Shown: positions 11,101 through 26,379, numbered from the stretch's first letter. The stretch: DNA of 64,000 nt from Gymnogyps californianus (GCF_018139145.2 NC_059478.1:5704001-5768000); one strand, 5' to 3'. The notes: generated by a model from the sequence alone, not told the origin. A program made the numbers and translations.

Positions 11101-11625
11101 TTTTTCTATTCCCTTCACAGTAACTGCACAATATAAAATCTTAGTTCTGGTATACTCAACTTCCTCAGTGGAAGAATCCACCTTCCAGGCACAGCAGCTC
11201 TTCCCAGCTCTTTAGACTATTCCCTGTGGTGCTCTTCAAAGCTGTTTCCTGAGAGTGGTTACCCTTCCTGTACAACTTAAATCATCCACTTAGAAGCATT
11301 TGTCTAGTTCTTCCAGCAGTGGGAAAAAGTTGAATATAAGGAAATCTTGCTGACTACACTACTTTTGAAATGTACAGTTCAGGGAGCTTCTAAAAAATTC
11401 GTTATACTCTGAATTTATGAACTAACTGTCAATTTCTCTTAAACAAAAGAATGTATAAATGGAAATACAGCTCTGAAAAGGATTTGGTGATGTTGGCAGT
11501 AGGCCAAAGTGACTGGTTTGTCAATGGAAGGAAGAGACACAAAGAAAGGGTTATACGGTAAATACTGGTTATTGCATACAGTCTCAATCTGGTATCTTAG
11601 CATTTTACATCAAAAACCATAGAGG

Positions 11626-11657
11626 GTGTGTGTGTATATATATGTACACACACACAT
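11626..11657. repeat. Self-complementary TG/TA/CA dinucleotide tract
   Basis: A GT run, then TA repeats, then a CA run. The two ends are reverse complements, so the tract can fold back or adopt Z-DNA-like or cruciform structure. Confidence 0.8.
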
Positions 11658-14600
11658 GGTGTTCTATCTTCTGGCTTCTCACATGCCTCTTTTTCACAAA
11701 GAGACACTTGAATACAAGGCCACCAAGATCCCTGCATATGCCACATCTTTTGCTTTATTTTCACTTCGAGTTTTCAAACTAAATACCAATATAAATATCC
11801 ATTATGCTATTTTACACACAGACTCATTTCATATACTTGCTTTTAAGACTACCAAAGAATAGGCATTGGTCAACTTAGAGCATAGAAAGTAGACCATCAA
11901 GTAACTAATGACTGTTAGCATAATTCGTACGCTCCACTGCATCTTCAAAACATACATCACTTTACTAACTAGACTTCAAGATCTTTAACCAGCTTGTTAG
12001 TGGGAGGATTTCTGCCTTAATGAAGACGAGGAAACAAAATTGATAACACAGCAGCAAGTGGGTTTCCTATTTTGCTGACACGATTGGAATAGTATCAAGT
12101 TCTACAGTAGCTTTGTTTCTGAAGCCAAGTCTCAGAGCTTCCTACTAACCAAAAATACTCAAGGCAAACTACATACTAAAAAGCAAACCAATGCTGAACA
12201 GGCCAAGTTCCTGCTGTCTAATAATGCGGTAGCACAGAAGCAGACCTATGAACTTTCTTTACCCTGTAACAGACTTAAGCCCTTACCTAAATGGACCACC
12301 TAGTCTTTCTGCTGACATACATGTGGCCGTGAAAAACACCAGTTTAAAAGGGTCAGACAGCTCACATATGGCTTTGGTAAAATGCAGGCAACCTAACTAA
12401 ATGCCATTCCTAGGTGTTCCTCTCCTGCAAGCAACCAGACTCTTAATAACGTGGTTTTCTTGAGCTAAGCACAGATCCATAGTTAGTCTTTGGGCCTCCC
12501 ACAGAGCGGTGCAAGGTTTAAGTACTGTAAACAACCCACTGAATAAAGCCAAGAAATACAACTCCAAGCCAAGAACTTGGGATGGGCAAGGGATTGGTTT
12601 CTATTTATGGTACCAGGCTGGGAGAGACAGAACGGGAGGAGACTTCAAAGTCAGTGACAAAATTGCATCACGAACAGCTCACATCATATAAAAAGAAATG
12701 TTTCAAGCCAAGCTGGTAGCACTGTCTTGCCTCAATTATCAAAATATATCTGAAATAGAAAAGGTTAATAAAAGTGATCTTTAGTATCAGAGAGAGAAAT
12801 ATATGCAGAAACCGAAAAGCTGTCCATACACCTCACCTCTTAGGAGCAGATTTATTTTGCAACATGATAAACTCCTGCATATGATATTCCCCTGCACTTA
12901 TTTAATGGTTAAAGTGCTGGGTCTTTACCTAGAAGATGTGCTTTTTGGCTAGCTTGATAGAAAAATCCAAGGGAAGACAAGGTTTGGGTTTTTTGTGTTA
13001 CTGAATTTTAATTGGTAGAAGGAGAGACACAAATTGATCTCAATTGATTTAGTTACACCAATGTATGACGAATTCAAGACATTGTCTGTCTACCTGAACG
13101 TTACAAGAGGTTACCTATGTTAAGATTTTTAAAAAACCAAACAAACCAATGTTGAGAGAAGGAACCGCCTGTCTTCTGTTTCACTGGTTCCAGTTATCCT
13201 CTCCCTTTGTTATTAATGCTATCAAATAAATAGAGGTGTCCCTCAGCCCATTTCTTTGCTCAGATGTCAGTGACACATGTATACCATTTCTCCCAATATC
13301 AACCTAATGCAGCACTTCCCTATTTTTTCCTCAACTAATTTCTGGTAAAGAAGTATCTTTTTGGTGCAGAATCCAGTATGAAATAAATCAAGCTTAAGCT
13401 CCAAAGTATTCACGTGAAAATCTTCATTCACTCCTTGTTGAATGCAAGATGCATAAATCTCTTCGTAGATCAACAGCTGTACAGGCTGTGACTGAACCTT
13501 CTACTGAAGCATTTGGTAGCACTGCTGTTCTAAGAGAGAATTTCAAAGTAGATGAAGTATTGATCATCTTCAGTACAAACGCTGCTAACTCAATAGACTG
13601 GCTTTCATTACCTCTAAGATTTTCTGTCCTCACAGAACTCGAGCAGGAAAGTGACTCTGGGATAAACGCAGCTAGCAAAATGACGCAGGTTTTTAGACGC
13701 ATTTAAAAAACACTTTAGGGTGAGGAACTCATGTGAGCACAGGAGAGCTGGACCTAACAGTTATTAAAAGGTGCAACGGATGTTTCCTGTCATAGGTACT
13801 GGGAATGGTCAGAAGCACCAGAATCCACTCAAAGTACCAATCTGACTTCTCTGAATGTGCCTCTGGGTGAGGAACCAAAACCCAACAGCACAACAGATAA
13901 TAAGAAAAACACTTTCCTGAAGTGAAAGAGAGATTTTAATGCAATTAAAATGATATACAAAAAGGATTTTAGAAAAAGCTACAAATGTGACCTCTCTGCA
14001 AAATCCTGAATACTCTATATCAAAGTGTTTGTTACCTTAATGACTAAGGATTTGTTCAGCTCCTATAAAACTAGTCAGTTTTGCAATTGCTGGTATCTAG
14101 AAATAAGCAGAGAGACCACCACCTTTAGATGCTCTTTACATACCTCTTTCCATTGAGTACTGAGGTGATGAAGTTCCAATCTTTGTTCCTCTGAATCCTG
14201 CCTATAGTGGACAGTAACTACTCCCACAAGGACAGTTTTAGGGAAAGGAGTGCTATGAAGGGACACCTGGATTTCAAAGATAACTGGGAAACTGCATACA
14301 TGTAGATCAAGTCTATCTGACATTCTTCCTCCGTTGTGGTAAGTTCCAGTAAACCTCTCCAGTATGAAGGGTAAGGAGGATTAGGTCACCCAGTCCTCCA
14401 GGAAAGGTGGGATGGCCAAACATTATGACAGCTTACAGCAAGTCATTTAGCACTTTTTTAAATCAGTACTTTGGGAGAGAAGTTGCTTAATGTGGATTAC
14501 ACTTAACTCCAACAGAATTCCTGAGGAGTCGTTAATACTGGCCAGATCAAAGTCAAGATATTATCTACTTCTAAGCAAATTAAATGAATAGCTATTTACT

Positions 14601-16979
14601 CACAGTGTTAAGACAAACATTTGAAGTAAGAGCTCTTCTGCAAAAAGACTACTTGAAAAATCATGGCTCAACCAACCCCTAAGCAAGCCAGAAATATCTA
14701 CACTAACGAAATCTAGCTGGTGAGAGGTTTGTTTGCAGATGTAGAGTACTAACTGATCAGACCTTTGAGTTAACATGACATAAATGTCCAAGCTGCTTTC
14801 CAAGTGACATAATTACATCTCATTGGAAGTCTTACAGTATTAGGCACTCTCCTTAAACTCAGCAGCTGGAACAATGACCACATTAAACTGTTTCTCAGCT
14901 GGCTGTTTGAAATTTATTTTTAGCCTTTCTAGTTAGAGGGGAAAACTTGGAAGGAAAGGATAGAGACTAACTCACTGACTTGTAATCTCAGGAGTAAAAG
15001 AAAACGTCAATCTAACAGCCCAAATTTGAGTTGATGTCACATCTTGAGGCCCAAGTAATTATTTTTGCAAGCGCCTCGGACAGGCAGCACTGCTTACCTT
15101 TTGGAGGATATTCGGAGGGCAGAGCTCCCCAGGTGAGCTGATATAGCTTCAGTTTCCAGTACATGAGTTTAATTTTTTAATGGAATCCCAAAATGCTTGT
15201 TAGCACAGATGCGACTTCTCAGTTCCATCCACCCACACTGAATATGCAGCAACTGCCAAAGCTACACAGTACTTGTTTTAAAAAAAAATCTCTAGCTAAA
15301 AATAAATCACAAAACTGTCAACCTCATTTGTCAGCAACCAATATGCTGTTCAAGCCATTGTCCACAGCCATTTTCTTCTCTTGAACAAAGAAGGGGTTTC
15401 CTTTTTAAAATATTTACTTCATCATGAATACTTGCCCAAAAATTGCATGCCGTCTTGTTAACTTCAGAACCAGGGAAAACTCTTAATGTGGATGCTTGTC
15501 AGGAGATCCCCAGAGTCTGACATTCAGCTGAGCCCTGGCTGAGGGAGTTTTAGTTGTCTTGCTCCTTCTCAGCCCTACGGGCTGATTCACTTTTGTGGGG
15601 GGCAGTGTGAACATGCACGTATGAAGTCAGAGAAACACATCCATTGCACTAAACTTAGCTACTGGCTGCGGTGCCACTTCCCGTTGGTGAAACCCAGACA
15701 CTTGTAATTGGCTCCGCTGACCAGACAAGGGACTCCATTCACCAGCGCCGTTTCCAACAGCTGCTAAATAACCAGGGTAACACGAACCCCAGCCTCGGCA
15801 GAAGGAGAATTCCTAGCTCAGCGCCGACAGCTTTGCAGTTTCAGGCTGTGTCACTACATTTGCTTTTTCAAATCTACTAACAGTGGTGTTTAGCCCTTGT
15901 GTGTCTGAGTCCAGTATTAAGACAAGAACGTACTCACTGAAATAACGTTTTTGGAAAATCCTTTCTGGGTTATGGCAGAATTAATAGAGCTTTGAAGGAA
16001 AAGAAACTACAGTAAGATTGAGCAAGTTCAATACTCCTATTCTAAAAGTAATCAAAGCTACAAAAAAGTCACTGTTTGACTTGCTGGTGTAGTAATAAAA
16101 TCAGTTTTACTAGAAACAAGGATAACTGTAAATGAATAGAAAAAGATTATGAGTAAGCTAAGTGGATCTGGATTGAAAATGCTTATATAATTCAGTAAGT
16201 TTGTGATGAATATTATTCAGTAGATCTGATATTTTTGGACAGAATAACAGAAGAAAAACAGTGTTTTAAAAATAATTAATTGAAGAGAGGTAAGACTAGC
16301 CAATATATTCAACCTGAATGAATTTTATGCAGCTAAGATACAAACATGCATTTTATGTACGTCCGCTACTATAGTGGTAGCATCACCTGTAAAGTTAGGC
16401 ATTGAGATTATTTTTTCTTTTTAGGAAGTACAAGTACTTCTTGATTGTTAACATCAAAACTGTAGAACATTTAAAGGAAGTATGACAGGAAAAACAAGTC
16501 CTGCCTCTCTGATTTAGCAGAACACTTAGGAATGTCAAAAGCAAGTCAGATAGCTGACAACTGGGATTCTTCAGGCACGTAACAACCACCGTATTGGGTC
16601 ACTTATAGCCCAGCATCCTGCTGCTACCATTGCCAACAGAAGTTGCCTGGCAAAAGGGTAATGATATTATTCCAGATTACTTTCCAAGCCTCCAACATGT
16701 TGCAGCTCAAGGTCTTTCTGAGCCAGAGCTGGCGTTGTTGTAGTTAAACTTCTTAACAGGTTTCTTCCATTATTTTGTCCAGTTGCTGTCTGAAGTAATG
16801 CAAACCAAACTCATCACATAGACAATATCCTGCTGCAATGTTATCAATAGCTCAACTGCACGCTGTAGAATAAAGAACAGGCTCTTACTTGTTTCAAACA
16901 CGACATCTGCTAGTTTCATTTGATGATCCTCAGTCTCTACAGTGGCAAATCCTGAACGATCACTACCTGTTGGTGCTTT

Positions 16980-17545
16980 CCCTGCCACTTGTGATTTTTA
17001 TAGGCCTTTATCGTATTCTACCTCAGCCACCTCTCTTCCAGGCTGCAGAGTTTGTCTTAAGCAGTCTGTTGTTGTTGCCTTTGGTCACCTTTAAACAGTC
17101 CTCCTCTGAGTTTTTTCTAGCTCTACCATACACCCCTCTAGATAACCAGATCAGAATTGCATGCAGTATTCAAACCATAGCTTTGTACAGTGGCAGAATT
17201 ATCTATTTTTCTATTCCTAATGCTCTGCTTTTTGGACTATAATTCGAAATGTTGTCATGATACTGTCTTATTACAGCTCAAAGATTTATTTCTATTGTTA
17301 TAGTAGTCAGCTCAGAGCTAAATACCTCACATGCAAAGCTAGAACCATTTTCCTCTGTGTACCACCTTCTACATGCTTACGCTGAATCTTGTACCATTTT
17401 TTCAACCTGCAACCTCCTGCAATTCTTCAGTCAACTTTTGTCTCTACTGTCTTTAATAACTTAATATTATTAGCAACTTTACCATCTTGCTATTTGCTTT
17501 CTTCTTCTTCACATCATTTGTCATAGTCTGAATAGCAGCTTTTAA
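16980..17545. mobile_element. Ancient CR1/L3-like LINE fragment
   Basis: Phrases such as ccagatcagaattgcatgca, gtattcaaaccatagc, tgcaattcttcagtcaac and ttattagcaactttacca follow the order of an old CR1/L3-type sequence family that I recall from amniote genomes. It is diverged and has no intact reading frame for a LINE protein; an overlapping 117-codon plus-strand ORF is a by-product. Orientation and subfamily are not assigned. Confidence 0.5.
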
Positions 17546-18063
17546 TTAAAAAACAGGTGAATTGAAGAAAAATTAGAAAGTTGAGTAAAAGACACTTTCT
17601 TTATTCCTATTTGATAGCTGCTTCATTTCTAGCACCTTTTCACTAAACAAAAACATTAATGCGTTCCAGCAAGTTATATACTATAATCAGTGCTTAGTAT
17701 AGTGTATGGTCTGGTTAAGCCATCAGATACTGCTATCCTATGGTGAGGAGCACTTAAAAAGACAAAAATGACTTTGCAAGGGAAACTGCTGAACTAGAAG
17801 ACTGGTTAAAGAAGATATAACTGGCTCTAGGGAGAAATACTCCAGGAGATGTGCCTGGATGCAAACAGAGCAGAAACATCCTGTAGATGATGTTTTTTCT
17901 ACTAATTTGTTTTCAGAGCAGTAAAGAAAAGCAAACAAAGTACAACAGTGTGGAAATGAGTGACTTAATTCTCCAGAAACATTAGGCCACATCTTTTGAC
18001 TAGGTTAAAGATTGCCATTTCGAAAACCAGAAACTGCACGGAAAATGCTTAGATGAACCTTAA

Positions 18064-18093
18064 ATTAGGCTAGCAAAAAGATTAGGCTAGCAA
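18064..18093. repeat. 13-bp direct repeat
   Basis: ATTAGGCTAGCAA at 18064-18076 is repeated at 18081-18093, a 17-bp period. Confidence 0.75.
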
Positions 18094-21000
18094 GGACAGA
18101 ATCTGATCTACAGACAAATAAACATCATGAAGGAGGTAGCTCTAATTCCAGGTTTATCTAATAATTTGTCAAAAGACAAATCCCCACAAGAGCCAAGATC
18201 TGCTGCCAATTTACAATGCTAACCTGAACACTAACAGCTTGTTTTTCTATAACACCGCAAACATTCCCTCCTTGTGCAGGGGAAATGTGGAAGAGGAAAA
18301 CAGTTGTATGGCTTTATCTAGAATCATAAAGGGCTTTGAGGCAATCCTAACTAAATGAAATCCTATTTTATTGAATTGCTACCACAAAACCTTCTATTCA
18401 CCTGGAATAAGAAGAGACAGACAATGTAAGCTATATTGTAAGAGTAAGGCAGGCTTTTCAAGACTGGATTATGCACACTAACTTAAAAGCATGCTAAGAT
18501 TAACAATGAGAGGGGAAGGGATGAATGCTGCCTTAGCCCCCTCAAAATGCAGATACACCAAAACCAAAACATAGACAAGTGTTCTTTTGGACTGCTTCAG
18601 TGATGAAGTTCAATAGAGTGCTACTCCCCCAATTTTAACCAAATCTATTCCTCTTTTGTTCTGATTTTCATCTGTTGCTTAGAGGTTTTTGAATAGAAAT
18701 GCAAAATGACAAGGAAAGTATCCGCTGCCTTATAAAACAGATCTAGCAACTAGAAAAAGCAAAATATTTCATTTTGTCACTTGCTTGCCACACAATCACT
18801 TGACTAATTTTTCCTGTTCAGAAGGTGAAACAACAACTCAGTGTTGACACAGTCAGGGAATAAGACCCACTGCTAGTTATTTAAAGAGCCTTCCTCCCAC
18901 TTAATACTGGCATAGCTGTCTGAGACATCTCTCCTGCTGCCAGTATTTGTGGTGGTACGACTGGGATGCTCAGAGGATTGGTCAGTATATTGTCAGCTGT
19001 TTTTAACTGAAGGCTACTCTACCCTCTATTCCTGCTTCTGCCTTTGGGTGCCACCTCCCCCAATGCTTAATTTACCCTATTTACTATATATATTCTGAAG
19101 GAGGAAGGAAGAGGGAAAGGGCTGGAAATTCCCAGTGGGAGGTCTAACATTGCAGCTCACTCAGCAGTTCGTTTCCTCTCGCTCTGTAAAGTACTGGTTA
19201 GTTCCTAAATTGCATCCCTCTACAACATCAGTTTTTTGACTGTGGATAGTGACATCCTTTTCTACAGAGACAAGGAGTACAGCACATCATGAACTGGGAG
19301 GATGCATCAATACTACCTTGCCTCTTGTGGCACTGATAAGTTTCTACACCACCAGCAACGGTGGTAGTGACTAGTAGAAATGCACAGAAACTGCCATTGA
19401 AGTTGATACGAGTTATCACTGATACATGACGTGCGTGAACAAGACAAAAATATGACTTTGTAAGTCATACAAAGCAGAGAAATCAAACCAGTCATACAGC
19501 TCAGAGGAGTACTTCCAGCCCACAGGAGGAATGGTATCTGTACTCTATCACCATCAAAGAATGGGGAAATTAATGAAGTGCAAGATGACTTAACCTGAAC
19601 TAGAAAATAAGATCTCTGACAAAAGAACATTAGCTGCATTCAGTTTCATGGCAAGATTTTCGCCAGTTGTGCCATACAGCTTGCTTTGAGGGAGGGAGGT
19701 AAAACTGCTTCTTAATTTAGGAGTGTTGTTTTATGAAACGTAAATTTTCAACTGAGATTGAGACCAAAGTCTAACTGTGCCATCCAGAAGGGAACTTGCT
19801 TGCAGCATCCCCACATCTGGTTTGAAACACCAAGAAAGGTCCCTTTATCTTGTTAAATTAAGATATTTTTTCTTCTAATTCGACAGAGTTCCACCTCATT
19901 CCTTCTTCCTCCCACTCCACAGAAAAACATTCCCAGTTGTTGCTGGCCTATATAGGTTGTCAGGACAGCTGACTGCTTGGATTACACAGGGCTATATTGT
20001 ATCCCCTCAAGAACCAGCCACACTAAGTGCTTCCTTTGGGACCAGGGCTCACTACTGAGCTGTACCAGCACACCAGGTGCCGCCTTGAAGTTGGAAATTC
20101 CAAGACAACAGGCAGTCCTACAAATGTTCCCCTCAAAATCATTCTCTCTTGAGCCTTTTAGAGTACAAACCTACTCCAAATCAGATATTTGAGTAACCAA
20201 AAGCATAGTGAACTTGTACTCAGTTCTGACTTAGCCTCTCAAAGCAAAGGGACAGAATGCTGTCTTCTGCCTTTTGTCCAGGTACTGGAAACTAAAGCAG
20301 CTCTGGCTTTTGGTAGCTTGGGAGAAGACTTTTCAGTTACATTTCTACTGTTTACAACAGTTACCTATGGCAATCCTGTATTTAAATGTTTTCAAAATAA
20401 CTGTAGCTCTCCTCAATGCAGTAGTTAGAAAGCAGAATATTTACCATCCCATGTAGATACTGTTTCCAGCCAAGGGCTTCTCTATCTCATCCTTATGGAG
20501 ACCTCTTATTTAACACTACTGCAAGACAGTCAATCACTGACAGCTTCTTGACATGCCACTAAAACCCTGCCTTTTATGGCACTTCTCTATTGCAATTCCA
20601 TGCTGTTGTGATATGTTACTTAACTCCCAAATTTCTTTGAAAAAGTACCCTCGAGGTAAACTACAAGACATGCCTCGGCTCAAGAGTTGCTATTTGGCAA
20701 GCAATGGAGCATCTAGAAGCAGATACAATTGACTTCAGATTGAAAGCTGCTGTACCATGTAGGTTTAAAATGGCACTAATCAGAAGCTAATTAATATTTG
20801 AAAGTTATTTGAAGGGTCTTTAGAATTAATGACATGTTTCCCGCTCATCTACATCATTGCCAGAAACAGTCTTCCCATTGCTTTCAAGCTACTTTAAGCA
20901 CTTAAAGCCAATGTAGCTCTGTGCTGCATGGGCTGCTTAGAAGTAACAACTTCCTGGATAGGTTATAGAACTGAGCAGATGCCAAAACTGTCAAAAACAA

Positions 21001-24000
21001 TGAGGGAAGTGAGGCAAGGGAAGATGTTTATATGGACATATTATTGCTTTGAGATCCAAGTCTCTTATAATCTAAAACAAACCATACAAGCATAACAATG
21101 TTAATTTTTTATAAAGCCTGCATGGTCAGTCCCTGAAAAACTGAACCAAGAGCTGAAATTTAGAAACCTGGAAGCACCCAGCACATTTAAGCTCCTCCAG
21201 CAAGGATGCTAAGGCTCCTGCATGAAGCACCAGCAGAGATTCTGGGGCAAACACCCCTTAAGGTCATGCTTTCATCATGAACAGTAGATTGCCTGTGCCC
21301 CAAAAAAAGAAAAACCTCTGAAGCACCTACAAAGACCAAGTAAAGCACCCATGAAGATGAGCAGCACTCACATCCATGACTGAAATAAAAGGTGAAAGCC
21401 TGGTGAATATCCAGCAGAGACCTGCATCGAGTACAAAATATTCTTTTTCACTAAAAAGACCAGTAAATTAAACATGCAGGGTCACACCTCAGGTTTTGAA
21501 GCTGGAAAAGCTGAGTAATGGCACATATCAAATTGTCGCGATCAAATACACCAAGCAGAATCAGCCCTCAAAAGGACTGACGCATCTAGGCTGGCATGTT
21601 CTCTTATTAGTAACGTCAAATGTGACTGTTTAATAAAACTTCTATACTGAGAACTGGGTCTAATTAAAATGCAGCAGCAGATTACCAGTATAAGAACTTA
21701 ATTCCTAATTACTAGAGAAACTAGACTAACAGATTTATTCACAGAACTGAGACTCTTTTGGGAGAAATACTGGTCAATTAATCCATTTGGTTATCCAACT
21801 TTAGGTTCACACCTAGTTCAGCTTGAAGGACAGCCAGCCTTTTCCTTTAGCTGTCAGTCTCACCAACTCAATGACGAGCCGCTCTTCATGGGTACTGGGT
21901 TATAATTAGCTTTCCATTCAAGGCATACATGTGTAGCATGGTAGAAAGCCATTAAGGCCAAGAACTCAGCGAGCACTGAAGTAAAATATATGTTAAAACC
22001 CCCCACCCTTAAACCAGATAAGAGGTGATCCTATTCTTAGAAACTTGGGGAAGTAACCTCTTATGAAGAGATACTGCCTTTGACTTTAAGCATCTGAGTT
22101 AACTCATTTCTGAATTTCAAAGATTCTAAAAGGACAAATTTCAAGGGCTCATTTCAGATAGCATTGTATCTCTTTAGCATGGCTGCTAAGTGTATGTGTA
22201 TAGCCTATTAGATTTTTTTTTTTTAATAGTAATCCTAAACCGGATTCATCAAAGCCCTCACCCAGGCACAAGAGGCAAAACCACTGAACCATTTTGCTAA
22301 GGTTTTGAGGGTGCAGACCGACCATGTGGCTAAGTGAACCCAGCAGGCAGCTGCTGCCAGATCGGTGGTTGTTTCCCCTCCTCCCAGCTGCCTCCTTTGC
22401 TGCTTCCCACATGCTCGCACCCACGTTCATCTCACGTGCAGTAAGTTGGGTCAGGAAACCAAACCAGCACTTCAGAGTTTTGTCGGTTTAGCTCACTGGA
22501 CTGGCTCACCATAGGGCTAGATGAGAACTAGTACTGGTAAAGAAGGAGCATGGTGGTGGTGGGGACAAGCTTCTCCTTTGACAAGTTTTCATCACTTCAG
22601 CCTTATCATATTGTAATTCAGATGACCAGGATACAAACAGGCTATATCCTGTAAAAGTTTACTTCAAGATTAGGTATTTCCTAGACCAAGTTATAACCCT
22701 CTCCATCATAGAAAAAAATTAATGCAAGTATGAAAATTCCTGGTGAATCTTTTGGAAATTATGTATTGTGAATATTGTAGACAGATTATTTATAACGGAC
22801 TTCATACTACTAGTACCGCTACTGTTGGCCCCATTAAGGGGAAATTACGTTAGACACAATAGACACATGCTTTAGCAGCAGGACTGAAACTAAATGACTC
22901 ACGCAATTAAAATATATGGAATCTAATGATTTTACTTCTAAAGAAAGGGCAGGGCTTCCTACATAATGACAGGTACAATATAATTATGGAGAAACTGACA
23001 GTCTTGGCTTTGTTAATACATGAAGGTGGCTGCTGTAATCTAAGACAAATACATAAATTGCAGGTCATTCCTTTAAATTGGGGAGCAAAAATATTCAGGT
23101 CTGGGTGTGGAGGTTTCAAACTAGTTTTAATGGGCATTTCGCCAACGTTACGGAAGCAGTATATCACATGAGCGTGGTAGCCTACTCTCAAGGAAAAAAT
23201 ACAACTGGAAAAATCAGTGTGTGCAAAAAGAGGTGCAACCTGGGCAGGGGAAAAGAGGAAGGAGAACCGAGAGCACACTGGCAGAGCACAGAAAAACACT
23301 ATGGTCTATATGAGCATTATTTATGTTTAGAGGGACATTGCATCCACACAGTCTCAGACCACCAGAACTCCACCTCTATAAAGAGGTTAGCATTATTTTG
23401 ACAACTTGAATGGGGATATGTAGCCCTTACAACCATCATTAGAGACTTATGAAAAGAAACACTTCAAATAACTCCTTACCCTAATTAAGATTCATAAACT
23501 GAGCCTTCTGCAGCTGTTGAGATTCATCTCCTGTTTTTGTCTGGAGATTTGGGGTGGGGATCATTGTGGAGAGCACAGACCCTGGCAGACATGAATGCTA
23601 ACTGCGCAGCTGTCTTCAGAGGCACGCTGCTGAAAGGACTCGGCATTCCTCCTCAGCGACCAGGCCTGAGATGCGCAGTCATATCTTTTCAGATTTAAAA
23701 TTGCATGAGCGCTAACATACAAAGTTGAGAGTGAACACACGTCATCCAGTGATGTGCCTGTTCTTTTACATAAGAGGCAGTCAGGAAACAGCAGCATGAG
23801 TATCTCATCCCAAACCATGAAGTTTTTCTACACCTAGATAATTGTTCTCCAGACTTGTGACTAGATGCAACAATATTTTTCCAATGAGGATACGAATTCT
23901 ATTAAGATCTATTTGCAAACCCTCTAGTAGGTAACCATCTAGATGGCTCATACGTCTACAACTAAACAGTAAGATCCACAATTTTTGCTGAAACACTTTG

Positions 24001-24221
24001 TCCTTCTCTTTTCTCCTTAAATTACTAACAATGTATCAGATCCCAGGCTTCTGCTGAGGCCGTACCTGTTTTGTGGGTGACTACCCTCACTAGTGCTAAC
24101 CATGCTGTACCCTTCACCAGCAGTAAATGCTTATTCTCACATGCATTAAATTCACAGCCTACAGAACATTCTCAGTCAGGGCATGCTAATATTATGACTT
24201 GATACTACATGGGATATTTTT

Positions 24222-24415
24222 GTAGCACTTGATATATAGAGTGCCTCACAGTTTTGATATTTTATTCTCTTGACAGTCCTATAGGGTAGGGTAAAATTTG
24301 TACTATGCAGAAGAAGGTCTAACGCAAAGAAACAAAGTCATTTGCTAAATATCAGACTGGAATCTATGGCAGAGCAGGACTCAAACTGGCGTTGATCAGC
24401 CATCCTTTCTAAAGT
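24222..24415 (+). mobile_element. MIR-like SINE fragment
   Basis: The order of blocks matches the MIR core and 3' part: gtagcacttgatatatagag, ttattctcttgacagtccta, tagggtagggtaaaat, then an AGAAACAAAGTCATTTGCTAA block and ggcagagcaggactcaaact. It is diverged, as expected for a CORE-SINE that predates birds. Confidence 0.6.
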
Positions 24416-26379
24416 GCAACACTTGGAGCTTTCGTTACAAAATCCTTACAGTATGTCTCTAATGGGTAACACTTTCAATACAAAGACATACAACACTTTG
24501 AAAACAGCTACTGTCTCGACTATTGATGTTCTCTAAACAAAAACTCCTACACTTCCTCACACTAATGAAGTAGGATTAAAACAAGTAGCTTTAAGTTCAA
24601 GCATCAAAAAAGGGAAGAAAATCTGTCATAGGGCAAAGTATAACAGAAAGCCTCTACAGTCAAACTTGGAAAAGAAAGCATGGTCCTGTGGAAAGGGTGC
24701 TGCGTCAGTAGTTCTGCTAGAGACATGCTGCATAAACCATCTCGTGTACTCAAGCCTCTCACTTACCTGTACGATAAAACACTGTCTTCCTTTTATAAAC
24801 TTACTACTCTACCAGTGGAAAACAAATTTAGACTAAACAGCTAACTACTATAGAAAACAGCTTTCTTAACTGCAGTGATTTTTACTCATGCCAATATCTC
24901 ATTGTTTTATATTTAAACAAAGATGGTACCTTCATGGGGAGAAACCATTTTCTTCAATTCCTGCAAGTCTGTATTCCTGGTTTTAGAGCTGACATTCTTT
25001 GTCTGTCAGCAAAGGCAAGGAATTTGGGAACAAACTGTTTCCCAAAGAGCAAAGAGGGTCAGATAGAAAGACACGCTGCATCACCTGTCTCATTTTCAGA
25101 ACAGATATGGCTCCAAATAAAGATACAAGCAGCTGAGTAAGAATGCTAAATGCTCATAGGAAAGGAAATAGTTCTTCCTAATTCGTCACCAGCACCGATT
25201 CCTGGACATTCAATTCTGTTTCCCTTTAAGCCTCATTTCACACAGTATTCACCATGGAATGACACTTGTTCTCAACACACAGGATCATTATCTAATTTCT
25301 AAAAGCACAAGAGCAATCCCTGGAAGGGTAACCTTCAGTTTGGTGATATGAAGCACCGCTGTACCAGAGCAGTTTATTCTATGTACTAAAGCCTGCTTCT
25401 CTATTAACAAACCAAGATGCTGCTTCTATAATAGCTTCTATGGTTTCAAAAATTACAAGCCCACCTCCCTGTAGGCTCAGGGGGTGCAACATAGGGGGTA
25501 ACTGTGTGATGAAGAGTGTTTTAATCTTTCTGTAAGAGGAAATAACGGATGGGTGGATTTAACAAAGCCAGATGCCAAGGCCTGAAATGCACGCAAGATC
25601 TCAACCTCGTAGTAAATTAGCAAAGTGCAGGGGAGAAAAAAAGGACAGCTACAGCATACCAGAAGTCATGCCTTTGCTTTTACATGATAGTATGCAAGAC
25701 AGGAAGCCTGTCTTGGTCATATTTTAAAAAGATTTTCATACCTCCTTTCTAGTAGTCTGTTTTAGGACTGATTAACGTGTTTCTTTCAATGGTGCCTTTC
25801 ACTGACTAGTATTAAAGGGAATGATAAGTGACTTTTAGAAAAACACAAATGCATCCCAATTTAGTGTAACAACTACCCCACAGCTGAGCAGTCAATGATG
25901 AACACCACAGTAGCGTCAGGTGACCTTATTTTTTTGTAATTACCAGGTTTGGGATCTCTTTGCAGAGATCCTGTCTCCCAGCCAACCACCCAACTGCATG
26001 AATGCTTACTGCAATTCACTCTTTTGTTTGTATTGCTCTATGGCTAAACAACCAAAGACAGTATACTAAAGTTCTCTATCTGTTGCTAATTCACTGCAGC
26101 TTCAGCCTCTTTATGGATGTTTGATAGATAACATTCAGCAAAGCACAGTGCTTTGAGCTTCCATTTCAAGGCAAATCAAACAATTAACACAAAGACTAAC
26201 CTTCTTTCAGATCTATTACCATGCCACAAGTGTTTTGAAATACAGGCTAGAACCACAACAAACACATGTTTCTCTAACAGCCTACAGGATGAGACAAGAG
26301 TGCATGACTGAACATTTAGCCTGCAGACAGCTTTTCTGTGTTTGTTTACGCAAAAGTTAAGTCTAAACATCTCCATAAA

